A stretch of 64,000 nt of DNA from positions 8,308,001-8,372,000 of the forward strand of contig NZ_JANADP010000001.1 in the NCBI RefSeq assembly GCF_024199945.1, written 5' to 3'. Under the pieces are notes generated by a model. That model was not told the DNA's origin. It searched no databases and saw only the letters and a program-made list of their open reading frames with translations. Source of the stretch: Bradyrhizobium sp. CCGUVB4N. GTDB lineage: Bacteria > Pseudomonadota > Alphaproteobacteria > Rhizobiales > Xanthobacteraceae. A program made the translations under genes and the position numbers. Of the stretch, positions 32,871 through 44,171 are shown piece after piece (the stretch's first letter is position 1; every line of letters starts with the position of its first letter).

Positions 32871-32966
32871 GCGCGCCGTTCGCTCCTCGGGCTGAGGGTG
32901 AACGGGAGCGCCGCCCCCACCCACTTCCGCTGCTTTCGGAAAAGCGAGCCTCCAAAGGGAAACGTC

Positions 32967-33263
32967 ATGGCTAAGTCCAAATTTCGTCCGCTGCATGACC
33001 GTGTCGTGGTCAAACGTATCGACGCCGAGGAAAAGACCAAGGGCGGCATCATCATCCCCGACACCGCCAAGGAAAAGCCGTCCCAGGGCGAAGTCGTCGC
33101 CGTCGGCCCCGGCGGCCGTGACGAGGCTGGCAAGCTGATCCCGATCGACCTCAAGGTCGGCGACCGCGTGCTGTTCGGCAAGTGGTCGGGCACCGAGGTC
33201 AAGATCGACAACGAAGATCTCCTGATCATGAAGGAGTCGGACATCATGGGCGTGATGGCCTAA
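32967..33263 (+). CDS. groES: Co-chaperonin GroES
   Basis: GroES caps the GroEL ring during ATP-driven protein folding in the cytoplasm. The 98-residue product has FRPLHDRVVVKRIDAEEKTK, the mobile loop GGIIIPDTAKEKPSQGEV, and VLFGKWSGTEVKIDNEDLLI. ATG 32967 sits after AAAGGGAAACGTC. The gene is first in the CIRCE-controlled operon; groEL begins 118 bases after its stop, past an intercistronic hairpin. Bradyrhizobium usually has several groESL copies with different controls, and this is a CIRCE type. Confidence 0.97.
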   Translation: MAKSKFRPLHDRVVVKRIDAEEKTKGGIIIPDTAKEKPSQGEVVAVGPGGRDEAGKLIPIDLKVGDRVLFGKWSGTEVKIDNEDLLIMKESDIMGVMA

Positions 33264-33293
33264 GGCCAGACGCCTGAACGGCCGCTGAATGCC

Positions 33294-33319
33294 ATGCCCG
33301 GATCATGAGGTCCGGGCAT
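33294..33319 (+). other. Intercistronic groES-groEL hairpin
   Basis: Perfect 9-bp arms ATGCCCGGA and TCCGGGCAT enclose an 8-base loop, with no T-run after it, so it is not a terminator. In Agrobacterium tumefaciens the groESL mRNA is cleaved at an intercistronic hairpin, giving separate groES and groEL messages; this structure occupies the same place. Confidence 0.6.
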
Positions 33320-33381
33320 CCATCATTCCGCCGCACAGCCTCAAACAAGACACATCACGACACACGAAGGGATAGCAGACC

Positions 33382-35013
<1,632 letters not shown>

Positions 35014-35039
35014 GCCCATCCTCACCCGACAGTGTTGCG

Positions 35040-35068
35040 AAGGCCGCCTCCGGGCGGCCTTCTTTTTT
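35040..35068 (+). terminator. Rho-independent terminator after groEL
   Basis: AAGGCCGCC and GGGCGGCCTT arms around a short loop, followed by TCTTTTTT, about 27 bases after the groEL stop. Confidence 0.9.
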
Positions 35069-35149
35069 GCCGACACTGGCCTGCGCTTCAACCGGCGGCC
35101 AAAACCCACTACGGTGGCGCCCGATTCTGTTCCTCCGAGGATTTCGTCG

Positions 35150-36361
35150 ATGCGCGCGCTTCTGGTTTGTTCGACAGCCCTTCTGGCCGCCCTGATTGCA
35201 GTATCGCCCGAGGTCGCCTCAGCCCAGATGAAGCTGTCGCCGAAGGCCACGGCGCCCGGCGGCATGGAGACGCGCTATTTCACCTCGATCGACGGGCTGA
35301 TGGACGGCAATGCCGACGTGATCCTGAAGGAGACCCGGCAGGGCAAGACGGTCACCGCGGCGGTGCTCGACGTCTGCTACCCCGTCGCCAAGAACTCCGA
35401 TCGCAAGGACCGCTTCGTCGTCAATCTCCAGATCTCCGGCCAGACGCTGAGTGGAACGACGCAAAGCCTCGGCGCGAAGGCGCCGGTCACCGTCAAGCTC
35501 ACGCGCAAGCCGACCGGCGACACCTTCGAGTTCCGCGGCCAGATCGGCATCGGCCAGACCATGACCGAAGTGACCTCGCCTGATAATGCCGATCTCAGCG
35601 AGAAGGAATTCTTGGACAACCAGACCACCGACGACGGCATCACGCCCCAGCCGAAGGATTTTACCGAAGTGTCGCCGGAAGCGATCGCGGTCAAGGTCAA
35701 GCTGGATAACGCGACCGAGTTCCTGAAAAGCCTCAAGGGCCAGGACGTCGAGGTGACGCTGGCAAGTCTCTCCGTCGGCTGCGACGCGCTGCGCGCCGGG
35801 GAGCAGACCATCAACATGTCGGTCGATCCGGAGCGCTCGGCCGCGCTGCTCGCGAAATTCAAGGCGATGCCGGGCGTCACGGCCGCGGGCTGGACCGCAG
35901 GGCTTGCCGAGATGGACCGCACCGTCCGCATTCCCGCCGCCGACTGGCGCGACGGCGACAAGATCAACCGCGACAAGCTCGCCACTGCAATTGCCGGCGT
36001 GCTGAGCAAGACGCTCGCAGCCAAGCCGGCCTCGCAGGGCTTCGACGCCGCCACCGGCAAGCTCAAGCTCGTTTTCAAACGGCCGAACCAGGATTTCCCG
36101 GCGCTCGAGCTCACCGACACGATCGAGGTCTCGGGCCTCATCTCCGCCGACAAGCCGGGGACATCAGACAAGCTGATGGTCTGGATCGGCAGCCCCTCGA
36201 CCACCACCGCCGACGAGAGCACCGGCGCCAAGCTCAACGTTTCCGATGACGCGACGGCCGATGAGGAAGGCGACCAGCCCGACGACAACGGCTCGATCGA
36301 GGCCCTCGCCAAGGAGCTGAAGGGCCAGCGCTGGGACGCCGATAAGTCGGTGTGGAAGTAG
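35150..36361 (+). CDS. Secreted hypothetical protein (403 aa)
   Basis: The protein has a signal peptide (LLVCSTALLAALIAVSPEVASA) and a long mature region without a family I recognise. Notable segments are LSPKATAPGGMETRYFTSID, VTAAVLDVCYPVAKNSDRKD and DVEVTLASLSVGCDALRAGE, with cysteines at both ends of the first half, and an acidic low-complexity stretch (DDATADEEGDQPDDNGS) before a conserved-looking end. ATG 35150 follows a CCTCCGAGGA motif. It is monocistronic after the groEL terminator. Periplasmic location is inferred. Confidence 0.65.
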   Translation: MRALLVCSTALLAALIAVSPEVASAQMKLSPKATAPGGMETRYFTSIDGLMDGNADVILKETRQGKTVTAAVLDVCYPVAKNSDRKDRFVVNLQISGQTLSGTTQSLGAKAPVTVKLTRKPTGDTFEFRGQIGIGQTMTEVTSPDNADLSEKEFLDNQTTDDGITPQPKDFTEVSPEAIAVKVKLDNATEFLKSLKGQDVEVTLASLSVGCDALRAGEQTINMSVDPERSAALLAKFKAMPGVTAAGWTAGLAEMDRTVRIPAADWRDGDKINRDKLATAIAGVLSKTLAAKPASQGFDAATGKLKLVFKRPNQDFPALELTDTIEVSGLISADKPGTSDKLMVWIGSPSTTTADESTGAKLNVSDDATADEEGDQPDDNGSIEALAKELKGQRWDADKSVWK

Positions 36362-36378
36362 GCGGAGCTCTCGACGCG

Positions 36379-36482
36379 CTGTCATCGCCCGGCTTGACCG
36401 GGCGATCCAGTACTCCGAGACGGCCGTGCTTGAATCGATAGGCCGCGGCGTCCTGGATGCCCCGCCTTCGCGGGGCATGACG
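36379..36482. repeat. Dispersed inverted repeat (GTCATCGCCCGG-type)
   Basis: The left hairpin TCGCCCGGCTTGACCGGGCGA and right hairpin TGCCCCGCCTTCGCGGGGCA are bracketed by GTCAT and ATGAC; the halves are related to the element at 40779-40867. Located between convergent genes. Confidence 0.65.
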
Positions 36483-36489
36483 GAGAAAC

Positions 36490-36888
36490 CTAATTGCCGT
36501 TGGCGCGGAAGCGCAGCGGCTTCGGGCCGATCAGCGTGAGCACATCGCCCTGACGTTTCCAGGTCTCGACGGCGACGAGAGCGGCGACGAGATCGTCATC
36601 CGCCTGGGCCTTTGCCGGCGGACAGGACCGATCCTGAATTGCGCCGGGAACGAAAATCACGGTGTTGCCGGCGACCGAGAACTGGCCCTTGCCGCCCTTG
36701 CACCAGAGCTCGAGCACGACCTCGCCATTGTCGCCGATCTCGATGTTCGGGATTCGCTTCGAGCCGGGTTGCGGCACGGCCTCCAGCGTCATCTCGGTGC
36801 CGAAGGGAAAGCCCTCTTCCGCACGCGCAACGGTGGACATCACGAGCAACGCAGCCGCCGCGCACACCATCTGCTTCAACGATACCAT
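36490..36888 (-). CDS. Secreted META domain-containing protein
   Basis: The 132-residue product has a signal peptide (CAAAALLVMSTVARA) and a single META/HslJ-like domain: MTLEAVPQPGSKRIPNIEIG, VVLELWCKGGKGQFSVAGNT, then QADDDLVAALVAVETWKRQG and LTLIGPKPLRFRAN. META domains occur in envelope proteins linked to stress or motility. Two cysteines could pair. It lies just downstream of the lactate permease terminator and is probably transcribed separately. Confidence 0.7.
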   Translation of the reverse strand: MVSLKQMVCAAAALLVMSTVARAEEGFPFGTEMTLEAVPQPGSKRIPNIEIGDNGEVVLELWCKGGKGQFSVAGNTVIFVPGAIQDRSCPPAKAQADDDLVAALVAVETWKRQGDVLTLIGPKPLRFRANGN

Positions 36889-36968
36889 GAGACCTCTCGA
36901 CCGACCCGCTTTGCGGGGTCTTTTATAAGACGGCAAAGCCTTTGAGAAGGTTCGCCGATCCAGGACGC

Positions 36969-37001
36969 AAAAAGCCCCGCGGGACGATCCCGCGGGGCTT
37001 T
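36969..37001 (-). terminator. Terminator after the lactate permease gene
   Basis: Perfect 15-bp arms: AAAAGCCCCGCGGGA and TCCCGCGGGGCTTTT with loop CGA, 24 bases past the leftward permease stop. The A- and T-flanked stem is symmetric and could work in both directions. Confidence 0.9.
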
Positions 37002-37024
37002 TCGTCAATGCCGGACCGTCGCTG

Positions 37025-38689
<1,665 letters not shown>

Positions 38690-39003
38690 GGTCTTCCTCC
38701 CCCACGCGTTTATGCCGCAGGCCGGCCAGCGTGGACGGCGGACCTGCTTGACGTTGGAAGCGATAACCCCCGAGTTGGACGCGAATTCCTCGCGAAAGCC
38801 GCGGTTCCCGGCTGCTCACAAGCTCGCGAAAATCAGGAGGCCCCCACCCCACGCCGTTGTACCCATGCTAGGGTTGCAAGCCGCGGCTAGCCAACGCAAA
38901 TTGCAGAACTTGCGACTTTAGTCTAAGCGCACCCATTTTCTGCCATCGCCTCAGCCGCTTGGCTCTGGCGCCGCTGTGAATATCCGTCAGGAGATCCCCC
39001 TCT
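38690..39003. other. Divergent promoter region, no gene seen
   Basis: This 314-base gap between the leftward permease and the rightward ABC exporter must carry both promoters. I see no coding signal, strong palindrome or clear sigma-70 hexamer pair. The ABC gene has AGGAG near 38990. Confidence 0.4.
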
Positions 39004-40767
39004 GTGAAGAACATCAGCGCCACGCTCGCGACCGTCTGGCGAATCGCCGGTCCCTATTTCCGATCGGAGGACAAATGGGCCGGCCGCGGCCTGCTCGGCG
39101 TCGTCGTCGCAATGGAGCTGACGCTCGTCGCGATCAACGTGCTGCTCAATCAGTGGCAGAACCGGTTCTACAGCGCGCTCCAGGCCTACGATCTGAACGA
39201 GTTCGTCATGCAGGTCTGGATCTTCCTCGGCCTTGCCTTCACCTACGTCGCGCTGGCCGTTTACAAGCTTTACCTGAACCAGTGGCTGCAGATCCGCTGG
39301 CGGCGATGGATGACGCAACACTATCTCGGCGAATGGCTCAACGGCGCCACACACTACCGCATGCAGCTGAAGGGCGATGCCGCCGACAACCCGGACCAGC
39401 GCCTCACCGAGGACGTCACGAACTTCGTCGAGCAAACGCTCGTCCTCGGTCTCGGCCTGCTGTCATCGATCGTGACGCTGGCATCGTTCATCGTCATCCT
39501 CTGGGGCCTGTCCAACAAGGCGCCCCTGCACATTTACGGCACCGATATCGTCATCCCGGGTTTCCTGGTCTGGTGCGCGCTGGCCTACGCGCTTCTGGGT
39601 ACGGCACTGACGCACTGGATCGGCAGGCCGCTGATCAATCTTTATTTCGAGAAGCAGCGCTACGAGGCCGACTTCCGCTTCAACCTGATCCGCGTGCGCG
39701 AAAATTCCGAGCAGATTGCTCTCTTGAAAGGAGAGAACGCGGAGCGAGGCCATCTGCTGCAGCGCTTCGGCCACGTCATCGGCAACTGGTATGCGATCAT
39801 GAGCCGGACCAAGCGCCTCACCGCCTTCACGGCGAGCTACGGTCAGGCCGCGACGATCTTTCCCTATGTGGTGGTCGCACCCGCCTACTTCGCCAAGAGC
39901 ATCCAGCTCGGCGACATGATGCAGACCGGCTCGGCCTTCGGCCAGGTGCAGGATGCGCTGTCGTTCTTCGTCACGGCCTATCGAACGATTGCGGAATGGC
40001 GCGCGATCGTCGCGCGTCTCGACGGCTTCGAGATGTCGGTCGAGACGGCGGCAAACCTGCCGGCGCATGAGGCCACGATCGAACTCAGGGTGGCCGGCGG
40101 CAGCCGCACGATCGGCCTCGATAAGCTCTGCGTGTATCTCCCCAACGGCACGCCGCTGGTCGCAGCCGACGGCTTCGCCATCCAGGCTTCGGAGCGCGTG
40201 CTGGTGACCGGGCCGTCCGGCTCCGGCAAGTCGACGCTGTTCCGGGCCATCGCCGGCATCTGGCCGTTCGGCACCGGCACCATCGCCGTCCCCGCGCAGG
40301 CGAAGCTGATGATGCTGCCGCAACGCCCCTATTTCCCGGTCGGCACGCTGGGTGACGCCGTGATCTATCCCGCGGCACCGGGCGCGTTCCAGCCGACCCA
40401 GATCCGGGATGCGGTCATCGCCGTCGGCCTGCCTGACCTCGCCGACCGGCTGGGCGAGGACGGCCACTGGAACCGGATGCTGTCGCTCGGCGAGCAACAG
40501 CGCCTCGGGCTCGCCCGCGCGCTGCTGCATGGGCCGGACTATCTCTTCCTCGACGAGGCCACCGCCTCGCTCGACGAGCCGTCCGAGGCGCGGCTGTACC
40601 GGCTGCTGGCGGAGAAGCTGCCGCAGGCCACCATCGTCTCGATCGGCCACCGCGCGACGCTCGACGCCTTCCACACCCGCAAGGTGGCGATGGCAAAGGA
40701 CGGCGCGATCCATGTGCTGGGCAATGGCGATGCGCCGGCCGAGCCGGAGCCGAGCGCGGCGCGCTGA
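39004..40767 (+). CDS. SbmA/BacA-like ABC transporter (permease plus ATPase)
   Basis: The 587-residue half-transporter has an SbmA/BacA-type membrane domain (LLGVVVAMELTLVAINVLLN, NRFYSALQAYDLNEFVMQVW, then WLQIRWRRWMTQHYLGEWL) fused to an ATPase: Walker A VTGPSGSGKSTLFRAIAG, signature LSLGEQQRLGLARALL and Walker B YLFLDEATASLDEP. This architecture is shared by E. coli YddA and by Bradyrhizobium BclA, needed for bacteroid differentiation with NCR peptides. Whether this is BclA itself cannot be decided here. GTG start 39004 with AGGAG upstream. Probably exports or imports peptides or fatty acids. Confidence 0.85.
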   Translation: MKNISATLATVWRIAGPYFRSEDKWAGRGLLGVVVAMELTLVAINVLLNQWQNRFYSALQAYDLNEFVMQVWIFLGLAFTYVALAVYKLYLNQWLQIRWRRWMTQHYLGEWLNGATHYRMQLKGDAADNPDQRLTEDVTNFVEQTLVLGLGLLSSIVTLASFIVILWGLSNKAPLHIYGTDIVIPGFLVWCALAYALLGTALTHWIGRPLINLYFEKQRYEADFRFNLIRVRENSEQIALLKGENAERGHLLQRFGHVIGNWYAIMSRTKRLTAFTASYGQAATIFPYVVVAPAYFAKSIQLGDMMQTGSAFGQVQDALSFFVTAYRTIAEWRAIVARLDGFEMSVETAANLPAHEATIELRVAGGSRTIGLDKLCVYLPNGTPLVAADGFAIQASERVLVTGPSGSGKSTLFRAIAGIWPFGTGTIAVPAQAKLMMLPQRPYFPVGTLGDAVIYPAAPGAFQPTQIRDAVIAVGLPDLADRLGEDGHWNRMLSLGEQQRLGLARALLHGPDYLFLDEATASLDEPSEARLYRLLAEKLPQATIVSIGHRATLDAFHTRKVAMAKDGAIHVLGNGDAPAEPEPSAAR

Positions 40768-40778
40768 TATCTCGAGAT

Positions 40779-40867
40779 CGTCATGGCCGGGCTTGTCCCG
40801 GCCATCCACGACCTTGCCGGAAGCACAGAAGAGAACGTGGATGCCCGGGACAAGCCCGGGCATGACG
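40779..40867. repeat. Dispersed inverted repeat (CGTCATGGCCGGG-type)
   Basis: The left half TCATGGCCGGGCTTGTCCCG and the right half CGGGACAAGCCCGGGCATGA are near-perfect inverse copies, around a short spacer between convergent genes. Elements of this form are abundant in Bradyrhizobium genomes. Confidence 0.7.
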
Positions 40868-40908
40868 AGCGAACCTGGAGCGACCACCAAGCTCTATGGC
40901 AACCCGGC

Positions 40909-40941
40909 AAAACAAAAGGGCGGCAGATTGCTCTGCCGCCC
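40909..40941 (-). terminator. Rho-independent terminator after the porin gene
   Basis: Arms GGGCGGCAGA and TCTGCCGCCC around a 4-base loop; read leftward, the stem is followed by TTTTGTTTT. It lies 25 bases beyond the porin stop. Confidence 0.9.
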
Positions 40942-40965
40942 TCGTCAGTCGTCTCGGGACAAAAC

Positions 40966-41967
40966 TTACTTCAGGTTGCTCATCGCCGTCAGGTCGAAGG
41001 ACAGCTTGGCGATACCGGCCGAACCGCACCAGTTGGAGCCGGCGCCGCCCGGGTTGATCGCGGTGACGTTGGTGGTGCCGGTGGCGTTGAAGGCGCTGGT
41101 GAAGGCGTTGCAATCACCCTTGTTCAGGTCGGTGCCGGAGTAACGCAGGTCCAGCGTGAACACCTTGTAGGTGAAGCCGACGCCGACGTTCCAGGTGTTG
41201 TAGCTCTTGTAGGGAATGCCGTTGGCATAGATCGTTCCGGGGATGCCGTAGAAGGCGTCCGAGGTGCCGAGCCACTGCCGGCCGAACTCACCCGACACGT
41301 ACATGCCGACGCCCGAGGCACCGAAGGTGGTGCTCGGCGCAGTCCACTTCGCGGTCAGCGAGGAGTAGTTGCCCCAGGCGCCCGAGTTGAGGAAGTTCGG
41401 CGAGTAGTACTCGTTTACGCCGACGGCCCAGTTGTCGTTGATGGTGTAGTTCAGCTTGCCGTAGACTTCGAAGAAGCTGACGTCCTTCTTCATGACATTG
41501 CCGTCGGCAAGGAAGATGGTCGTGGTGCTGACGGGGCAAACGCCGCCGCCGGGAACGCCACCCGTGAGCACGTTGTCGGCGCAGCTTCCGCCCGGATACA
41601 GGTAGCCCCAGACGCCGATATCGAAGGCGAAGGCGCCGAAGGTCGGACGGATACCGCCGTAGACGTCGACTTCAGCCGCGGCGCGGTTGGCGAAGGAGAT
41701 GCTCTCCGCGGACACGCCGGCGTACAGCTGCAGGTCCTTGGTGACGTTGTAGCGCGGCTCGAAATAGGCGGCGACCGACGGCTTGTGGTTCGACTGGGTC
41801 ACGCCGCGGAAGATGTAGTCGCTCATGATCGCGCCGCCGAAGGCGATATCCCAGGGATCGAAAGCGGGCGCGGGAGGAGCCTTCAGAGCCTTCATAGGCA
41901 TGTCCGCCGCGAAAGCCGAGCCCGTCACCATTGCCAGCGCCGTTGCCAACAAAGTCACTTTCTTCAT
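40966..41967 (-). CDS. TorF family putative porin
   Basis: The 333-residue outer-membrane protein has a signal peptide (LLATALAMVTGSAFA) and the Gcw_chp/TorF signature: FGGAIMSDYIFRGVTQSNHK, then repeated amphipathic strands (LYAGVSAESISF, VDVYGGIRPTFGAFAFDIGV, DVSFFEVYGKLNYTINDNWA, SYNTWNVGVGFTYKVFTLDL) and a C-terminal strand. A β-barrel porin for small solutes is expected. ATG 41967 has GGGGA upstream. Monocistronic, strong terminator. The cysteines in the loops are typical of the rhizobial members. Confidence 0.88.
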   Translation of the reverse strand: MKKVTLLATALAMVTGSAFAADMPMKALKAPPAPAFDPWDIAFGGAIMSDYIFRGVTQSNHKPSVAAYFEPRYNVTKDLQLYAGVSAESISFANRAAAEVDVYGGIRPTFGAFAFDIGVWGYLYPGGSCADNVLTGGVPGGGVCPVSTTTIFLADGNVMKKDVSFFEVYGKLNYTINDNWAVGVNEYYSPNFLNSGAWGNYSSLTAKWTAPSTTFGASGVGMYVSGEFGRQWLGTSDAFYGIPGTIYANGIPYKSYNTWNVGVGFTYKVFTLDLRYSGTDLNKGDCNAFTSAFNATGTTNVTAINPGGAGSNWCGSAGIAKLSFDLTAMSNLK

Positions 41968-42296
41968 TTCGATCCCCATCACCAGTTCTAGACCCCGGTC
42001 GAGCTCCGGAAAGCCCCCCGGGGCACCCGACCTGATTGCAAATTTCGTTACCGCCGCAATCTGGAGGGAGGGACGTAAAGCGAGAAGCAAAAAACAAGAG
42101 CATCTGCCGACTTTTTGGGCGTTCTGACGATTCCACGAAAGGTTGTCGGTTGGTGTTGCTTCTCGATCACATTATTTTCACTCCAAAGTGCACAGAGGCG
42201 TCCGGGATACTACGTAGGCCGCCGGCGCCGTGGCGCGCGCGCTACGAATCAGCTGACTCAAAAAAGGGCAGCCTCCCGCCGCCGGAGCCGCGATGC
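41968..42296. other. Porin promoter region, no gene seen
   Basis: This is the non-coding stretch upstream of the leftward porin. It includes an AT-rich portion near 42160-42200 that could hold a promoter. I find no credible open frame with a ribosome-binding site. Confidence 0.4.
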
Positions 42297-42329
42297 AAAA
42301 AGGCCGCAGCGTCACCGCTGCGGCCTTTC
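42297..42329 (-). terminator. Terminator after the histone H1-like gene
   Basis: 11-bp arms AGGCCGCAGCG and CGCTGCGGCCT around TCAC; read leftward it ends in TTTTT. It lies about 70 bases past the stop of the H1-like gene. Confidence 0.85.
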
Positions 42330-42397
42330 TGTTATCGATCGTGGTCGGGGAGATGGACCGGGCCTCAAGCCTGGGCTTGGCGCCCAGCCCCTTGAAC

Positions 42398-42778
42398 CTA
42401 ACCCTGCCCTTCCGCCGGCGTGGGCTCCGCAGAAGACGAAGGCATCGCCCAGCTCGTCTCGGCGGCGGGCTCTGGGGCCGGCGCTGCCACGGGAGCTGCG
42501 GGCTTCGGCGCGGGAGCTGCCTTCGCCTTCTTCGGTGCTGCTGCCTTGGCTGCTTTCTTGGCTGCCTTCTTCGGCGCGGCCTTCTTCACGGCCTTCTTGG
42601 CCGCAGCCTTCTTTGCCGTCTTCTTGGCGGCCTTCTTCGGCGCAGCCTTCTTGGCCGATTTCTTCGCTGCCTTCTTGGCGGACTTCTTGGCCGCCTTCTT
42701 CTTCGTCGCCTTCTTCGCCGCTACAACCTTCTTGGCCTTTTTGGCCTTCTTGCTTTTTTTCTTACTCGCTTTCGCCAT
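42398..42778 (-). CDS. Histone H1-like lysine/alanine-rich protein
   Basis: The 126-residue protein is almost entirely Lys, Ala and Pro. The first ~85 residues are tandem KKAAKK-type repeats (for example AAKKATKKKAAKKSAKKAAK) resembling eukaryotic histone H1 C-terminal tails and bacterial H1-like proteins. The last 40 are Ala/Pro/Glu-rich and less basic. It is expected to bind and compact DNA in the nucleoid through charge rather than a fold. AGGAGG lies six bases before ATG 42778. It starts 70 bases from the end of glcF on the same strand but has its own ribosome-binding site and terminator. Confidence 0.85.
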   Translation of the reverse strand: MAKASKKKSKKAKKAKKVVAAKKATKKKAAKKSAKKAAKKSAKKAAPKKAAKKTAKKAAAKKAVKKAAPKKAAKKAAKAAAPKKAKAAPAPKPAAPVAAPAPEPAAETSWAMPSSSAEPTPAEGQG

Positions 42779-42848
42779 CGTGGTCCTCCTGTTGCCGCCG
42801 AACAATGGTCGATCGGGCGCCCTTCAACCGTCACCTCCGGACGAAAGC

Positions 42849-44171
42849 TCAGCGCGACGCATTGAGTGCCGGCCGCGCCCCGCCCGTAGCCCAATCGAGA
42901 AGCTCAATCGTGTGTACGACCGGAACTGACGTGCCACTGGCAATCTGCACCATGCAGCCGATATTGCCTGCGGCAATCATGTCCGGCTTGACGCTCGCGA
43001 TGTTGGCGACCTTGCGATCGCGCAACCGGCCCGCAAGCTCAGGCTGGAGAATGTTGTAGGTCCCCGCCGAACCGCAACACAAATGGCTCTCCGGGACATC
43101 TTTCACCACGAATCCATTCTTGGAAAGCAATTCTTTCGGAAGGCCCGTGATTTTCTGCCCATGCTGCAACGAACACGCTGAGTGATAGGCGACGACGATG
43201 TTGTCCTGTCGCGCGGTGGGTTCGAGTCCAAGACCGGCGATGTACTCAGTGATGTCCTTCGCAAGCGCGGACACCTTCGCCGCATCGGCGGCGAACGCGC
43301 CGTCCTCGCGCAGCAGATAGCCGTAGTCCTTGATCACCGTGCCGCAGCCGGACGCCGTCACCAGGATGGCATCGAGCCCCTCGCCGGCGGCCTCCTTCTG
43401 CCACGCCGTGACGTTGGCGCGGGCCCTGGCCAGCGCATCGTCGTCGTGACCGAGATGATGGGTGAGCGCGCCGCAGCATTGCTCGTCCCTGACCAGGACG
43501 ACCTCGATCCCGTGACGGGTCAGCAGGCTGATGGCAGCCTGGTTGATGCGCGGCGCCAGCACCTGCTGGGCGCAGCCCTGCAGCAGCGCGACCCGGCCGC
43601 GCTTCTTGCCGAGCGCTGCGAACACGCTGCCGGGAAGCGCGCCCGGCGCCGGCAGCTGGCCGGGGGCCAGCGCCAGCATCGCCTTGAGGCGCTGGATCAG
43701 GCCGGGCGTGGCCGAGGGCCGCGGGGTCGGCAGGAAGACGGCGAAGGGCCGGGCCAGCCGCGCCAGCTGCATGCTGATGCGAAACCGCTGCGGGTCCGGC
43801 AGGACGTAGGCCAGCACCTGGCGCAGCAGCCGCTCGGCGAGCGGCCGCTGATAGCGCTGCTCGATCCTGACACGGGCCTGGTCGACGAGGTGCATGTAGT
43901 TCACCCCGGAGGGGCAGGTCGTCATGCAGGCAAGGCACGACAGGCAGCGGTCGACATGCTTGACCACCTCGGCCGTCGGCGCCTGGTCCTTCTCCAGCAT
44001 CTCCTTGATCAGATAGATGCGGCCGCGCGGGCTATCGAGCTCGTCGCCGAGCAGCACGTAGGTCGGACAGGTCGCGGTGCAGAAGCCGCAATGGACGCAG
44101 GCGCGCAGGATCTTGTCGGCTTCCGCGATGTCGGGGTCGGCGAGCTGTGCGAGTGAGAATTCGGTCTTCAT
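42849..44171 (-). CDS. glcF: Glycolate oxidase iron-sulfur subunit
   Basis: GlcF carries electrons from the flavin subunits of glycolate dehydrogenase to the membrane quinone pool. The 440-residue product has two 4Fe-4S motifs, CVHCGFCTATCP and CLSCLACMTTCP, and two CCG-domains (EQCCGALTHHLGH; HLCCGSAGTYNI). The start is ATG 44171, overlapping the glcE stop as ATGA; a longer reading of the frame runs through glcE out of frame and is not real. It is the distal gene of ArsR-glcE-glcF. Confidence 0.95.
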   Translation of the reverse strand: MKTEFSLAQLADPDIAEADKILRACVHCGFCTATCPTYVLLGDELDSPRGRIYLIKEMLEKDQAPTAEVVKHVDRCLSCLACMTTCPSGVNYMHLVDQARVRIEQRYQRPLAERLLRQVLAYVLPDPQRFRISMQLARLARPFAVFLPTPRPSATPGLIQRLKAMLALAPGQLPAPGALPGSVFAALGKKRGRVALLQGCAQQVLAPRINQAAISLLTRHGIEVVLVRDEQCCGALTHHLGHDDDALARARANVTAWQKEAAGEGLDAILVTASGCGTVIKDYGYLLREDGAFAADAAKVSALAKDITEYIAGLGLEPTARQDNIVVAYHSACSLQHGQKITGLPKELLSKNGFVVKDVPESHLCCGSAGTYNILQPELAGRLRDRKVANIASVKPDMIAAGNIGCMVQIASGTSVPVVHTIELLDWATGGARPALNASR

